This document shows positions 23,674 through 34,962 of a DNA stretch of 64,000 bases, piece after piece. Numbering within the stretch: position 1 is the stretch's first letter; each line of letters opens with the position of its first letter. Origin of the DNA: Portulaca oleracea. Lineage: Eukaryota; Streptophyta; Magnoliopsida; Caryophyllales; Portulacaceae. Under the pieces are notes generated by a model. That model was not told the DNA's origin and searched no databases. It was given only the letters and a program-made list of their open reading frames with translations. Position numbers and translations under genes: made by a program. The stretch spans positions 27,830,679 to 27,894,678 of the forward strand of contig CM055893.1 of NCBI GenBank assembly GCA_029582165.1, given 5' to 3'.

Positions 23674-25560
23674 TTTTGTTTAAGCTCAGTTTTGAGCCTA
23701 AGTGCACCCTTTTCCCTTGGCATTTTTCTCGGTTCCACGAGAAATTATAGTATTTTTATGTTAATTTTCATCCCTTTTAGGTTCATTTGGCAATAATGTG
23801 CAAATGGAGAGAAAGTGCACAAAAAGAGGCAAAACCGAGATAAATTCAAAGATAGATGAGGCTCGAATTTGAATCCCTAGGAAACCCGACTCAAGAAGGT
23901 AGAAGACTCAGGACAGGAGAAGCTTCACGGCCGTAACAAAGACCTCCCAAGGCCAAGTAAAGGAAAATCAAGCAACATCGGAGAAAAGGGGTGTCATGGC
24001 CGTGACACAGGACTTCACGACTGTGACAAGCCCCCTCACGGTCGTGACATATCTGAGAGAAGATTCCTATGTTTTAGATAGAATATACCTTACAGCCGTG
24101 TCATACCCTATCACAGCCATGATGCCCTGTTTCCGCCCACTTAATTTCGAGGCCAAAACGATTGAGTTTTGACCTTACCTCCATTGTATAAATAGGGAGT
24201 TTCGGTTATTTCTCCACAACATTCATTAATATGTTTTAGTCTTTAGTTTTAGCTTTTAGCTTTTAGGTTAGAGTTTTAGGTAGGATTTTAATTAGTGTTT
24301 TATTTTTACAATTGAATTAGGGTTTATCTTTGCAATTGAATTCACCATTGTTATTTCCTTTGCCTTTGGAGTATCTTTAAGAATCAATTTCAGTAAGCTC
24401 TTCGTCTTCCCTTTTAATTTCAGCTTTCAATTAGTATATTTACTTGTTTGATTATCTAGTTTATGATTTTAATTTGTTTGGTTAGTGTTGTTATGCAAAT
24501 TCTCCATTGTTTTGCTAGAATCATTTTAAACATTGAATTGATTGTTGAAGTAGTGGTAATTGTGAATATGTGTTGGTAGTTCCTCCTAGGTTAGGGGGTA
24601 ATTAGGCTCCTAATGGGAGATTAGGCTTGGATTAATAGGATTAGGGTGATTAATCATGAGGTCATTATGTTTCCCTTCCTCTATTTCCACTAAATGTGGA
24701 GGATTTTGGTACCGAGAGGTTATGAATCCTTCTGTAAATATTGAGTTGGAGATAGAAGTAGAAGTAATTAGTTTCTAATCCTAACTCTGGCAAGAGTGAT
24801 TTTGGAACCGATTAGTTTGGATTGCGTTCGAATACTATCAAAGGTCGTTATATGCGAGAGTGATGACGTGCTTTGGGAAGAATGCATCAATTTACCACTC
24901 GAGAGAAGGAAATTGATGTTAGTTTATCCATGCAATCCTCACACTTGATAACCTAATACCGATCACTCCTAAAACAATGAAATTTGTGCTTAGTTTAGGT
25001 TGGGTGGTTTAAGATGACTCAGTGAATTGATTAGCACTTCCTACCATAGCTCTCCATTAGATGTTGATACTCTTGATGCCGAGAGGTGATAGATTATCTC
25101 TCAACGTCATATTGGAGAGTTCTGGATGGTTTAACAGGACACTAATATACATTGATGTGTGATTAATGTCCGATTAGGAGTATTAGGCCATTATGCTATC
25201 TAGAAACCATCCCTATGGAAGTAGTGGTGGAATCTAGGGAGTAAGCATCAAATCCAAACTTTGGCGAGATGGATTCGATGTTAATTCATTCGCCTAATTC
25301 CCGTGTTGAATACCCCCACGCACTTTTCCCTTTTTAATTGTGGTTTTCTTTTGTCTTTTAGTATATGTGCCTCCCAAATACCCAAAACCTCGAACATAAA
25401 GTCTAGTGGTGAGAGATTGATAGATTCTTAGGTTCGGAAGCCCTAACTCCCTGTGGATATGACAATTACACCTGCACTATACTGCGATCGAACAATTTTC
25501 GTCTTGTTCAACTGCAAATATCTACACGATCGAACATAACCCCGACACCGCCCACCGCCC
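23674..25560 (+). mobile_element. Long Athila-like LTR, probably solo
   Basis: A long LTR-type segment begins around tgtttaagctcagttttgag. It contains a CG-rich palindrome cluster (23925-24125) and a good TATA box, tgtataaatagggag, at about 24183-24197. It ends with the block typical of Athila/Tat LTR ends (ccctgtggatatgacaatta, about 25452-25471). No interior follows on either side. The exact termini and target duplication could not be fixed. Confidence 0.5.
23925..24125. promoter_or_regulatory. TCACggccGTGAC-type palindrome cluster upstream of an LTR TATA box
   Basis: Variants include tcacggccgtaac (about 23927), tcatggccgtgac (about 23994), tcacgactgtgac (about 24014), tcacggtcgtgac (about 24036) and tcacagccatga (about 24112). 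The last lies about 60 bp before the TATA box. Confidence 0.65.
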
Positions 25561-26714
25561 ACCGCCCACTTCACCACTTTTTACGAAAGGTTTCAGACGC
25601 GTTCCAAAGTTATAACAAATCATGTATGAAGTGTAAAGGACTAAGGATTGAGGAATTTCTTTGAGTTAGTGAGAAGTCTTATGACAATTACAATAGCTTA
25701 AAGAATTTCTCATCGTAGGTCACTTCAGTAAATGTTCCCCAGCATCTTACTCATGTGATTGACTTTTGACGTATAATATCCCCATGATCATGAAACTCGA
25801 TCATCACATCAATCCTACATGTGAATAGATTGCAATCACCATTCTCCCAATATGATGATCCTATTTGGAACTCGGTCGACATTCGACCAAGTCTAGCCTT
25901 TCTAAATTGACCAAATGGGGTTTCCCAAGAACAAACATCATATGATCTTCCCATTTTTGGATGAGCTAACCTTTTGGACATTCATTCAATTCTAAACCTT
26001 AATTGAACAGAACCCATAGAGTTTTATTGATGAATAAAATGTCTTTACAATTTGTGAAATAGTGTAACATGAGAAGTAAGTTAACCGTATTCTCCAAGGC
26101 GGCTTTCCAAACAAGCCGAGATATACTTAGACTTAAAATTGATTTCTCAACTGGAGTCTTACTTGGAAATTTTCCATGTTGCATGATAGACGTAACCAGA
26201 CTAATTCTAGTAACCATCATTGTCCGCTATGTGTCAAGCACTGGTGTAACTCTTTACACGTTTACCATTTGTTCTCTCCACAAAACTAAAGACACGTCTT
26301 CAGTTCTGACGATGCTCCCAAGTGTGTTAAACACAGTAATCCCACATTTCAATCTAATTGAAATCAGACCATAATACTCAAGATATTTTATCATGGACAA
26401 CTCAACACTTATAATGGCATTCATAACTTATCTTATTGCCAAAGAATATATCAGGTTTTACATCCACTCTTGGGATTTAGATGTCAACTACATCTTGCTA
26501 TACCAAGTTATGTATTAATGTCATTATGGATCAAATCCCCTTCTTGGAGTTGTACTAAACTATTTCAGAAACTTATCATCATAAGTTATTTAATTCAAAA
26601 TAATAAAACAAATCCATCTATCTCTATATAATTTGACTCCAAGATTGTGTTTGAGCTTTGTTGAGGTCCTTTTATGATTGAAAATCCTTTTACCTTCAAT
26701 CTCAAAACGTTAGG
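25561..26714. other. Unassigned sequence between two LTRs
   Basis: Possibly the continuation of the reverse-strand Copia-like interior interrupted by the LTR at 23674. I see no conserved domain in any frame. Short ORFs here lack recognisable motifs. Confidence 0.3.
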
Positions 26715-28024
26715 TGACAGAGCCGCAAGCGCACGGTGTACGTAGTAGCACGTCAAGGTCGATCCCACAGGGACTCAATTAGCAGCACAGAAAACTAATC
26801 TCTATCTCGATTGCTAAGCTAATCAGGTTTTGGTTTTGGAAGACTTTAAAAAATAATTAAAACTAATAAAGCAGGAAAAAGAAAATCAATCAAAAATTAT
26901 ATCAAGAGAGAAAAACTTCTAGGGAGATGCTAACCTAACAACGAGTTCGATTACTAAAACCTAGCCAGCACAATCATACATTCAAGAATGAATCAAGAAT
27001 CGATAACCTCTTAATTCTATCGCCCTTTCGATGCTAAATAGAATTATTCTAAACAACCTAATCAACAACTTTTGTCTGCCTTTTAGGTTAAACAGAATTG
27101 AAGGTCTTAAAAGTCAGGTTATCTAATGATTCCCTAGTTTACTACTCCTTTTTCAACTTTCATAAGCCTTGGTAGACAGGTTGGTAGTCAGATTACCCTA
27201 ATTCACCTTTCAGTACTTCTCAGGTTAATCTCAAACTTACAAATATTCAAGGCCTTAAGAATACTCATAAACATGGAAAACACAACCTTCTATTGATTCT
27301 AATCAAGAATTCATGCACAAACTAATAACAAACAATCAAACTACATTGTTTCGGGTTGCAAAACCCTAGAATTCAAGAAATCTACTCGCTCATATTCAAT
27401 GAAAACACAAAACAAGTTCCAAACATCATAATCCAATCTCAAAACTAAGAAGGAAATCAAAAAGAAAGAATAGAATTGCGAAGAATACAACCCGTCGAGC
27501 CTTTCGATCCTGGGGTAAAACCTTCTCCGCGAACGTCGCTCCTTTCCTTTGCGAATCTTGATCTTGGTTTCTCTTGAATCGATTCGGTCTTGAATCTTGA
27601 TGGTAGGGAAGAGGAGTAGAACGGAAGTATTAGGGCGCTCTTTTCTCTTCTTGACGGCCAAAGAACGAAGGAAAAATGATAGATAATGAATTAATCTCGA
27701 AAAACCGTCGCTTCCTCCCTTTTCTATTCGTGAAAATAACCGACCTGCATAGGCAGTTCGCCTCGGTCCGAACAGTCCATAAAAAATCAAGGTAGTAGGG
27801 AAATTGGAATTCAAAACCTACAAATTCACATAAAAAAACAAGGTTCACATATCAATTTGAGAGAAAGTTGGTGTTTTGGCCTCAAAACCTACAAATTCAC
27901 ATAAAAAAACAACAACACCAAGTGTAGTAGGGAAATTGGAATAAAAATCAAGGTTCACACACAAAATTATCCCTAATTCACTATTGAAAACCCCCAAAAA
28001 CATAGTCATGAAACGCAGTTATCA
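26715..28024 (-). mobile_element. Athila/Tat-like LTR with polypurine tract, reverse strand
   Basis: On the minus strand the LTR begins tgataactgcgtttcatg at 28024, directly after a purine tract (catggggggatt, 28025-28036). It ends gcggctctgtca at 26715. The element's 3' interior remains at 28025-28290, with the signature gcttggcgacaagcaagg just upstream of the purine tract. An internal rearranged duplication of about 80 bp is visible around 27780-27960 (shared acctacaaattcacataaaa). The long ORF in this region is LTR sequence, not a gene. Confidence 0.65.
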
Positions 28025-28290
28025 AATCCCCCCATGCTTACTCCTTGCTTGTCGCCAAGCAAGTACAAGACTCAAAACAAGATGAAAAGACTTGAAAAGG
28101 AAAAGAAATCTACTCACACCTCCTCTAATAAAAAGGGCATATTAGAAAACCAAAACAAGCATACACAAAGAGACTCCCTAGCGAGATTAAGAATCAAATT
28201 GAAACAAAAATTGTTGTTCGAAATAGAATCAAAAGTCAGGAAGCAACACAACTAGTCTATCACAACTCAAATGTAATCAAAATTCATTCA
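28025..28290 (-). other. Truncated 3' interior of the adjoining Gypsy LTR
   Basis: Contains the purine tract and the cttgcttgtcgccaagcaag block that characteristically precedes it in Athila/Tat elements. The rest is non-coding. It stops where the cox1-like sequence begins. Confidence 0.5.
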
Positions 28291-28790
28291 CATGTTTGGC
28301 GAACTAGTTGGGATCGGTTGGCACCAAAGATGAAATAGAGAGTCCCTATATCCTTGTGGTTAGTGGAGAACAGCCATCGAACCAGATTTGTCATGATTTG
28401 TACATAAAATGAAAGATCGGACAGACACATCGGAAAGCGGCCCGGTGTCCTATTAATTGTTCGGGATAAGAAAAGAAGGATGGAGAAAATGAGAGAAACC
28501 CCAGATGGCATGCATGCCATCTGCTCACTATCTTCCGCGGAAAAGTACCCGTCATCCTGGGATTGGGATGACGAGTTTGGAGAGGTCGAATGGGAGTTAG
28601 CCCGCAGCTCCCGGAGCTCGGCTTCTAACGATTGAAGTCGCTTGGTCGTCTCCGAGAGTCTCGTTTCAAAAGTGGAAAGTTGGTTACTAATATTGGAATT
28701 GTCTGGGCTACCGCGCGAACAACAACAGGTGACATTAGCATTATCAACCCCCACTTGAACATCCCGGGGGTAGTCTGCGAAGAATAGCAC
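28284..28790 (-). pseudogene. cox1: Chimeric ORF ending in the mitochondrial cox1 N-terminus (NUMT)
   Basis: Minus-strand 28394-28320 encodes [20 protein letters not shown] followed by FIFGA, the first 25 residues of plant cytochrome c oxidase subunit 1. After FGA the cox1 match ends and the frame runs 11 more codons to a stop. Upstream in the same frame the ORF continues through SDLSFYVQI into about 130 residues I do not recognise. That part has a coiled-coil-like block ([20 protein letters not shown]) and a Ser/Gln-rich stretch. A perfect 22-bp palindrome lies inside. COX1 is mitochondrially encoded in plants, so a nuclear copy of mitochondrial DNA is the simplest explanation. The upstream part could be mitochondrial leader sequence or an unrelated ORF. 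The predicted start is GTG, so translation is doubtful. Confidence 0.75.
28502..28523. repeat. Perfect 22-bp palindrome
   Basis: The sequence built around atggcatgcatgccat is exactly self-complementary over 22 bases. It sits within the cox1-linked segment, about 110 bp upstream of the cox1 start codon. Confidence 0.9.
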
Positions 28791-28794
28791 GGAA

Positions 28795-30286
28795 AGACCT
28801 TTTTAAGAAAAGAAAAAATTTGGGTAAGCATGTACAATTTTTTTTTCCTACCTCATAGGGGTTACGTAGGTTGCGGCTCTCTGTCCACATGAGAGGTATG
28901 CACTATGTCAGTTAGTATTGCCTTTTTACCTCTTGTCCTTTTGGAATCCTTATTTGTTTATTTTACCTTGTGCGCAACCCTATTAAGTTATTTTGCTACT
29001 GTTTTATATTTGTTAAATAATTATGTTAGTCTTTTCTGTGCTGCTAATTGTACTTTTCTTTCTTTTCTTAATTCAATTTGCTCTTTGAACTTGATAGCCT
29101 GAGACTTGAGATGCAACTTCAGGAAGATTTGAGGTTTGAAAGCTCTGTTTAGAAAGTGAAAGAAATTGGTAAAGTTGGCCATAAGTTACTGATTTGAAAG
29201 AACCAGGTTTATCACAACTTGTTGCATATACCCAAATTTGCAGTACTGTTTACATTGTACTAGCATGTAATCCAAATTGTGCGCTGCAAACTGCTTTCAG
29301 TGAGTTTTCTTTCAATTTGTTAAAGGAAAGGAACTCAAGAGTTGGAAGTTGGAGGCTCAGTTTGAAGTTTAAATGTAATCATCCTGTCTTAAACCCTTGT
29401 GCTGTGCCTGTTTAGAATTCAGTGTGAACTGTGAAGTTAATTTCCTGGCAGCAGTGCCTGTGCACAATTTGTTATGAGAAAGGCCATCAAGGTCCACGAG
29501 AAAGATGGATTTAAATTTTCAAATTCAAAGCTTTAATTTGGATGAAATTGGGAAGTCCTCTCTAAACCAGCTGACATTTGGAAAAATATTGTAGTTTTCT
29601 GCACAAAGTTGGATGATGGCTGAGCATTTGATTATGCAATAAAAGACTAGCTAGCTCCACATTCAGTTTAATCATACTGTAATCTAGATAGCATACTGGT
29701 GCTAGCCTAACATGCAAGTCCGGCACGTGGCCGACAAAGAAATCAATTTGGCTGCAAAGTAGAGTCATAAGCAAGAAGCAGCTAGTGTTAATCCCAATGG
29801 AGTAGGTCTGTGGGTACCTAATGTGCACTAATATACTTCTCATCATACAAGATAAAACATGAATACAAGGAGCGTATGTGTATCATCGCCCGTATGATCT
29901 CTGCTATCATTTTACCTCCATTGCATCATTATCAAGAAAGAGAAGGGGGAAGGGGTTGAGCAATTTAACTAAATCTGTTGTAAACCAATTTGTGGTCCTT
30001 CTGAATCGGAAAGAAACTAACATTGGGTTTCAGGAAAAGATTTTTCAACAGACAGGAACATTCAAAATAACATGCGCAGCCCTTGTAGAAAAGCACTATG
30101 CAAACTATTGGGAATATCTAACAAATCCTAAACCCAGCTTACGGAGCAGCATTCTTTCCCTTAACATTATATATACAAGAACACATTCTAAGATTGCATA
30201 ATTGAAATTCTAAAGCAAGGCGAAACTAATATTTGGCTTGCTTTTGAAAGGCAAATGCTGATAAAAAAAATAAAAAAAAAAAAACC
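28795..30286. other. Unassigned flank downstream of the CCT gene
   Basis: This stretch is less repetitive in character than its surroundings and contains no recognisable coding domain. It probably contains the 3' flank of the CCT gene. An A-rich run lies at 30267-30284 immediately after the gene's stop codon. Confidence 0.4.
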
Positions 30287-31567
30287 TTAGGGCACTAGGT
30301 TGGACGCGAAAGAGTCTAGTAAGTGGATCCATTCTTCTTCTTCTTCCTCATCATCTTCTTCTCCTGCCATTGTGTTCCATTGTGGTTCTGGTGAATAGAT
30401 TGTCTTTTCGATCTCATCATTCCTTGCAAATCGGCCCCTAATTCTTGGTCTGCTATCAGCTAATGATTTTCTGCATTCATACTGATTACCAGGCATAATA
30501 ATTTAGAATTCTGATTAAGTATGAATAGTTTCATTAAAACTTTATGGGCCATTATGATTCATGAAAATTCTTCATCGGTTCCTTTATAGAAAAAGTCCAC
30601 TCAATACATGATTATGTGACTATTATCTAGGGTGGAATTAGTAACCTCAAAAAAGATGATTGTGACTAAACATGAATTTTGTCATATACAAGTGGAGAGA
30701 CTATATACGATCCTTGGCTTTCATATCAGCAATAGCTCCATAAGTTCAAAACCCTGTTTATGTAGCTCTAAATTCTTTTACAGTATTACCTCGTGGTCAT
30801 CCTCCTACAGTAGTAACCTCTAGCAATGTCGGACTTATTAAAGTGTTACTCATGTAGCTAACCTGAATTTTCTTTGAAAAGTTCCTTTGACTTCTCTTGC
30901 TGCGGTACCTCTCAATTCTCTCTTTCTTTTCCTCTGGATTATAGCGACATGCTCTCGTCATTCCTTGGATGATAATGCTCGTGCTTTCATTTGACAGTGG
31001 ACTTCTCTCTCGATGATGGTGGTGGTGTTGTAGGCTATTAATTCCCTGTCATGAGCGACTCTTCTAAGGTCAGACAATATCAACTTTTCACTTGGTAAAA
31101 TTGACTGGACAAAGCAAGACAAATCCTTTTATATATAAACTGTTTGATCATATTATGCTGTAATTTTAACAACAATTTTCATTTGACAGAATTACCTTAT
31201 CCAAGTCACCAGTACTAAAAACCCGCCTGACCGGACCAATATCCAGGTCGGGGAGTCCTGGAGGAGATGAAACAGGAGGGCAGAGGCCAGTTTTATCAAG
31301 GGAATGGCTACTGAGGCTTCTTTGAATCATATGATTAGTGGCATTAGGTGGGTGACTACTAGTGCAGCAGCTTAGAGGTGAACTTGGTGAGCCTATATAA
31401 CTACTACTGGTGCCACTGTTGTTGCTACTCCCATTTCCATTTCCAAGTTGAGCGACCGAGTCGAAATCACCACCATTGAGTGGTACCAATTGGGAAGGGT
31501 AGGATTGGCTCAAGTAACCATAGGAGGAAGGATTGTCATAGTGTGTGCTGTTAAAATGACCATACAT
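30287..31567 (-). CDS. CCT-domain protein (three exons)
   Basis: The exons are 31567-31196, 31045-30863 and 30481-30287. All introns are phase 0 with GT-AG borders (donors gtaatt and gttagc; acceptors gacag and atcag). The product is 249 residues. The N-terminal part is Ser/Asn/Pro-rich and includes MYGHFNSTHYDNPSS and PVRRVFSTGDLDK; the latter is a block found in one subfamily of plant CCT proteins. The CCT domain (about residues 163-206) is split by intron 2: RYNPEEKKERIERYRSKRSQ and RNFSKKIQ, then YECRKSLADSRPRIRGRFAR. The tail is acidic (EEDDEEEEEEW). CCT domains are basic nuclear-localisation and DNA or HAP-complex interaction modules found in flowering and circadian regulators. This protein has no B-box or response-regulator domain, so it belongs to the CMF group. 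I chose the ATG at 31567 because an in-frame stop lies 30 bp upstream and a TATA box lies about 100 bp upstream. No disruptions are visible. The exact ortholog is uncertain. Confidence 0.9.
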
Positions 31568-31664
31568 GGTGTTTTGCAAATGTTTATGAATGGGTTATCA
31601 GAGGAAGAAGAATTGGGTAATTTGGTATAAGTGAGGGTGAAGGTTCTTTATGAGTATGTCCCAT

Positions 31665-31672
31665 CTTATATA
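31665..31672 (-). promoter_or_regulatory. TATA box of the CCT gene
   Basis: The minus strand reads tatataag, about 105 bp upstream of the chosen ATG. This predicts a transcription start near 31640 and a 5' leader of about 70 nt. Confidence 0.7.
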
Positions 31673-31739
31673 CCATTGGAGCTGTTGTTACTTGTTAGGC
31701 ACTTGCTGTAATAGGGAGCGTTGACCTCTTTCTAAAACA

Positions 31740-32341
31740 CTTTTTTTCTCTACCCCTAAATAGACCTATGAAAACCCCCCTCCCCAAAATAAAGTGGGCA
31801 AAAGCACAAAATATATTCATCAAGATTTTGAAAACAAGGTATCGCTGCTACATCCCTATTGTGTCCAAGGGGTCATTTCATAAGTGGGTAGATTCCTTCA
31901 TTTTTTGTGTTGGAATTTTGATTCAAGTAAATCAAAAAGGGCATAATAGGCCCAATTTTATGGACTCATTCCCCTCAGTTTTGACACAATTAGCAAATTT
32001 CCATAGCGAATTTCTTCTGTTTCCCGAATTGTGTGAAGCAGCCACTGAAATGGATTAGAGTAGCTGCAATTTATTAGGTGCTCCAGATTATATGATTGTC
32101 CACCCACATGTATTAGATTGTTCACCCACAGTATTAGATTGTTCACCATAGATATTACATTATTCACTCTTATTACAATGATTGTTCACTCATAAATATT
32201 TGGAGCACATGCTACGGGTTCATGCAATATATATTGAGGAATGCAAATCATAACGTGCTCCTGGAGCACACAAGGGGAGCGACAATTGTTCACTAGTTTG
32301 TTTGATTTTGTTCACTCATAAAATTAAGATTGTTTACTATG
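31740..32341. repeat. Upstream flank with repeated attgttcac motifs
   Basis: From about 32090 to 32341 the motif attgttcac(c/t) or close variants occurs about eight times (for example near 32107, 32138, 32190, 32285 and 32318). A palindromic tgctcctggagca lies near 32261. The element class is unknown. The segment is interrupted at 32342 by a solo LTR and continues after 32969. 31740-32090 shows nothing recognisable. Confidence 0.4.
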
Positions 32342-32968
32342 TGTTAGGATCGAGGTAAAAGATAGCCTAGTATTTGCAGCGGAAGAGATAATTATCAGGA
32401 TGTATAAATTGAGAAGAAATATAACAAGATCAGTAATTATAAGATAGAGAATCTAAAGACACACGATTTACGTGGAAACCTAAATCGGGAAAAAACCACG
32501 GACGGCAACGGAGCAATAATCCACTAGTATAAAGGGAGAGATTACAAGAGAGATCCCAAGGGGCTATATAACGCAAGGGGATCAACGGCCAGATCACAAG
32601 GGGTTAATAGCACAGGCTATATAACGCAAGGGGATCGATGGCAAGATCTCAAGGGCTTAATAGCACAACGGGAATATACTGAAGACAAAATTACTCTCTA
32701 AAGGACTCTCACAACCTAGGGATGGGGTAGAGGTAAAGAATGCTCTCAATGTGTGTGTTACATTGCCATAAGTGTCTAGGTTGATAACAACCTATATTTA
32801 TAGGAAAAACACCCTATAAACCTAACTTGACTCCCACTCCAATTAAATTTGGAATCTAATACAATTAGGAAACCTAACATAATAAGGAAACCTAAATAAT
32901 ATCATAATACAATTAGAAAACAAATAATTATAGGATCAAGAGGCTGATTTTGGGCCATAAACCCAACA
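32342..32968 (-). mobile_element. Solo LTR, Copia-type
   Basis: Termini are tgttagg and cccaaca, with a flanking 5-bp duplication ctatg / ctatt (one mismatch). The minus strand gives the sensible promoter order: TATA (cctataaatatagg, near 32789-32802), a leader, then gtggttttttcccgattt. A degenerate tandem duplication of about 55 bp (ttgcgttatatagcc repeats, 32567-32665) lies inside. There is no interior. Confidence 0.8.
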
Positions 32969-33277
32969 CTATTGAATATGTCGCTCTTATGTATATATAC
33001 TATGACGTATGAGTGTAATTTATTGGTTTTTCCGTTGTTCGCTTATCTTAATTACAACATAATACTCCTTTTATTTTTTGCAATAATGAGTTGGCTCACC
33101 TACTGGGTTTTCTCTACAGGGTGTAAACCCAGCAAACTTAGCGGGTAGGGGAAGGGGGTATAACATGACAACATGATGAGGTCCACAAGAAGCCTCGTCA
33201 ATAGCACTAATAATTCCTGCCAACAAAATTGTTGTCACTAACCACCTAGATTCAAACCCTGGTTGGGAAGGATAAAT

Positions 33278-33842
33278 TAGGGATGGCAAGGGACGGATCG
33301 GGGACGGGGAGTATATGCATGTCCCCATCCCCGCTCCCAAAACTCGTCCCCATCCCCGATTCAGGGAATGATTCTTGCCCCATCCCCATCCCCGCAGATT
33401 CCCCATCCCCAACGGGGATCCAACGGAGATTTTTTAAAGGTATCCAAAATTTAACCAAATTTTAATCGGACCCGGTTTTATATTGTTCAAAATACAACAT
33501 ATTTAACTTGCTCAAAAAATAATACATGAAAAATCAAACAATAATACATCAAGCAATAATACAACGTACTTAAAATTCAAAAATTACTATTTTATCCTTG
33601 CTATTAATATATATATAGAATTAGATAAATGTCATGAATTTTCCCCGGCGGGGAAAATGGAAACGGGGATGGGAAAAATTTTGTCCCATCGCCACCCCGT
33701 CCCCGAGCGGATTTTGAAAAATCGTCCCCGTCCCCGTCCCCGTCCCCGTCCCAATCCCCATCCTCAATGCGGGTAGGAATTTTTCCCCAGAGCGGGGCGG
33801 GCCCAGCAGGTTCGTAGATTTCCCTCCCCATTATCATCCCTA
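33278..33842. mobile_element. Non-autonomous hAT MITE rich in cccc(g/a)tc repeats
   Basis: The ends tagggatgg and atcatcccta are inverted. An 8-bp target duplication is present with one mismatch (ggataaat 33270-33277, cgataaat 33843-33850). Both halves are dominated by runs of tccccatccccg / gtccccgtccccgtcccc, which can form G-quadruplexes on the minus strand. There is no coding capacity. Confidence 0.8.
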
Positions 33843-33850
33843 CGATAAAT

Positions 33851-34366
33851 CTCACACTATCGTATCACTTGAACTACAAACTCATTGGGATGGGATAGTA
33901 TTGGCCAAGTGCAAACACATATTATCGTTAATCAGGAACGTATAGTTGGAGTTCAATAAATGTCTTTTTTTTTTCCTGAAATTTTTCATCACAGAGAAAA
34001 TTTTCTAAAATAAAATCCATTTGAACTGATGTGATCCTTAGCAGGTCCATTCATATAATTTTCCAAACAGAAAAGTGAATCATACGGTCAAACAATGAGG
34101 GTTTTAATCCTTCTCTTTTCATCAGGGGAAATCCCTTAATTAACAAAAGAATGAGGATGTTCATGTAAGAAGGTGTTCATGGTCCCAGAATGCAATGAAG
34201 GCAGCAGGTAAAAAAGACTTGAGGACAACCCCACCACTTGATTTGATTCTCTAATTCATTTCGTCTCCATCTACTTGCATTGTATTGCATCTATCTTTCC
34301 GGCGTTGTTTGTATATGAAAGAGGGTCTAGGCCGTCTAGCCGCCTAAAGAAGACTCTCTAGTGATC
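33851..34366. other. No recognisable feature
   Basis: AT-rich spacer between two MITEs. No ORF or repeat structure was recognised. Confidence 0.4.
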
Positions 34367-34368
34367 TA

Positions 34369-34960
34369 CTTCCTCCGTTCCATATAGAGCTGGCAAAAAT
34401 TTGTCCGATCCAGATTATCTGAATTGTCCGTTCCGAGAAAAATCAGGTCTTGACATAGATTTTTCGTCCGAAATTTGATATTGACCGAATTGACCGAATA
34501 TTTGGACATAAAATCTCTCTTTCTTCTATTATCCAAACCCGATTTTAGCTTCGTTCGAATTGTCACACCCGAAATAAAACCGGGTCTGAACATGAATTTC
34601 TCGTCCGAATTTTGACATTGTCCGAATTTTGTCCGACCCGAATTTACCAGGACCCGAATTTTTGCCAGCGCTAGTTCCATATCAATTGACATATTTCAAA
34701 ATATTGCACATACCAAGGTGTAACTAAAATAATTACCCACACAATTAAATAACACTATTTTTCTAGGTGGTTTTTCGCATACCAAGGTATGGGTAGTGAA
34801 AGAATGTGAGTATGAGTAGTTTCTATTTATTGAAAAAATAAAAAGTTAACATAATTATTAAAGTTAAAAAATTAAATTAGATATTGAAAAATTGAAAGTG
34901 ACAATTATTTTGGAACAAAAACAATTAGTTTAAATATAAATTAATATAAAATGGAGGGAG
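34369..34960. mobile_element. Stowaway (Tc1/mariner) MITE interrupted by an hAT MITE
   Basis: The left end cttcctccgttccatat and right end aatataaaatggagggag are inverted copies of the Stowaway consensus ctccctccgt. The element is flanked by the target dinucleotide TA (34367-34368 and 34961-34962). Removing the hAT element at 34386-34674 plus one target copy restores a continuous Stowaway of about 295 bp. Confidence 0.85.
34386..34674. mobile_element. hAT MITE nested in the Stowaway
   Basis: Flanked by a perfect 8-bp duplication, ttccatat (34378-34385 and 34675-34682). The inverted ends are gctggcaaaaatt and aatttttgccagc. The interior is rich in tccgaa(t) motifs, as in the hAT MITEs at 7857 and 36073. 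Confidence 0.88.
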
Positions 34961-34962
34961 TA

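Noticed and set aside
27341..27814. 157-codon ORF on the minus strand
   Set aside because: It lies wholly inside a Gypsy LTR with clear termini and a purine tract. Composition is low-complexity and no domain is seen.
28320..28394. Functional cox1 gene
   Set aside because: Only the first 25 codons are present, in nuclear TE-rich context, followed by an unrelated stop.
31448..31630. 60-codon plus-strand ORF
   Set aside because: It is antisense to exon 1 of the CCT gene.
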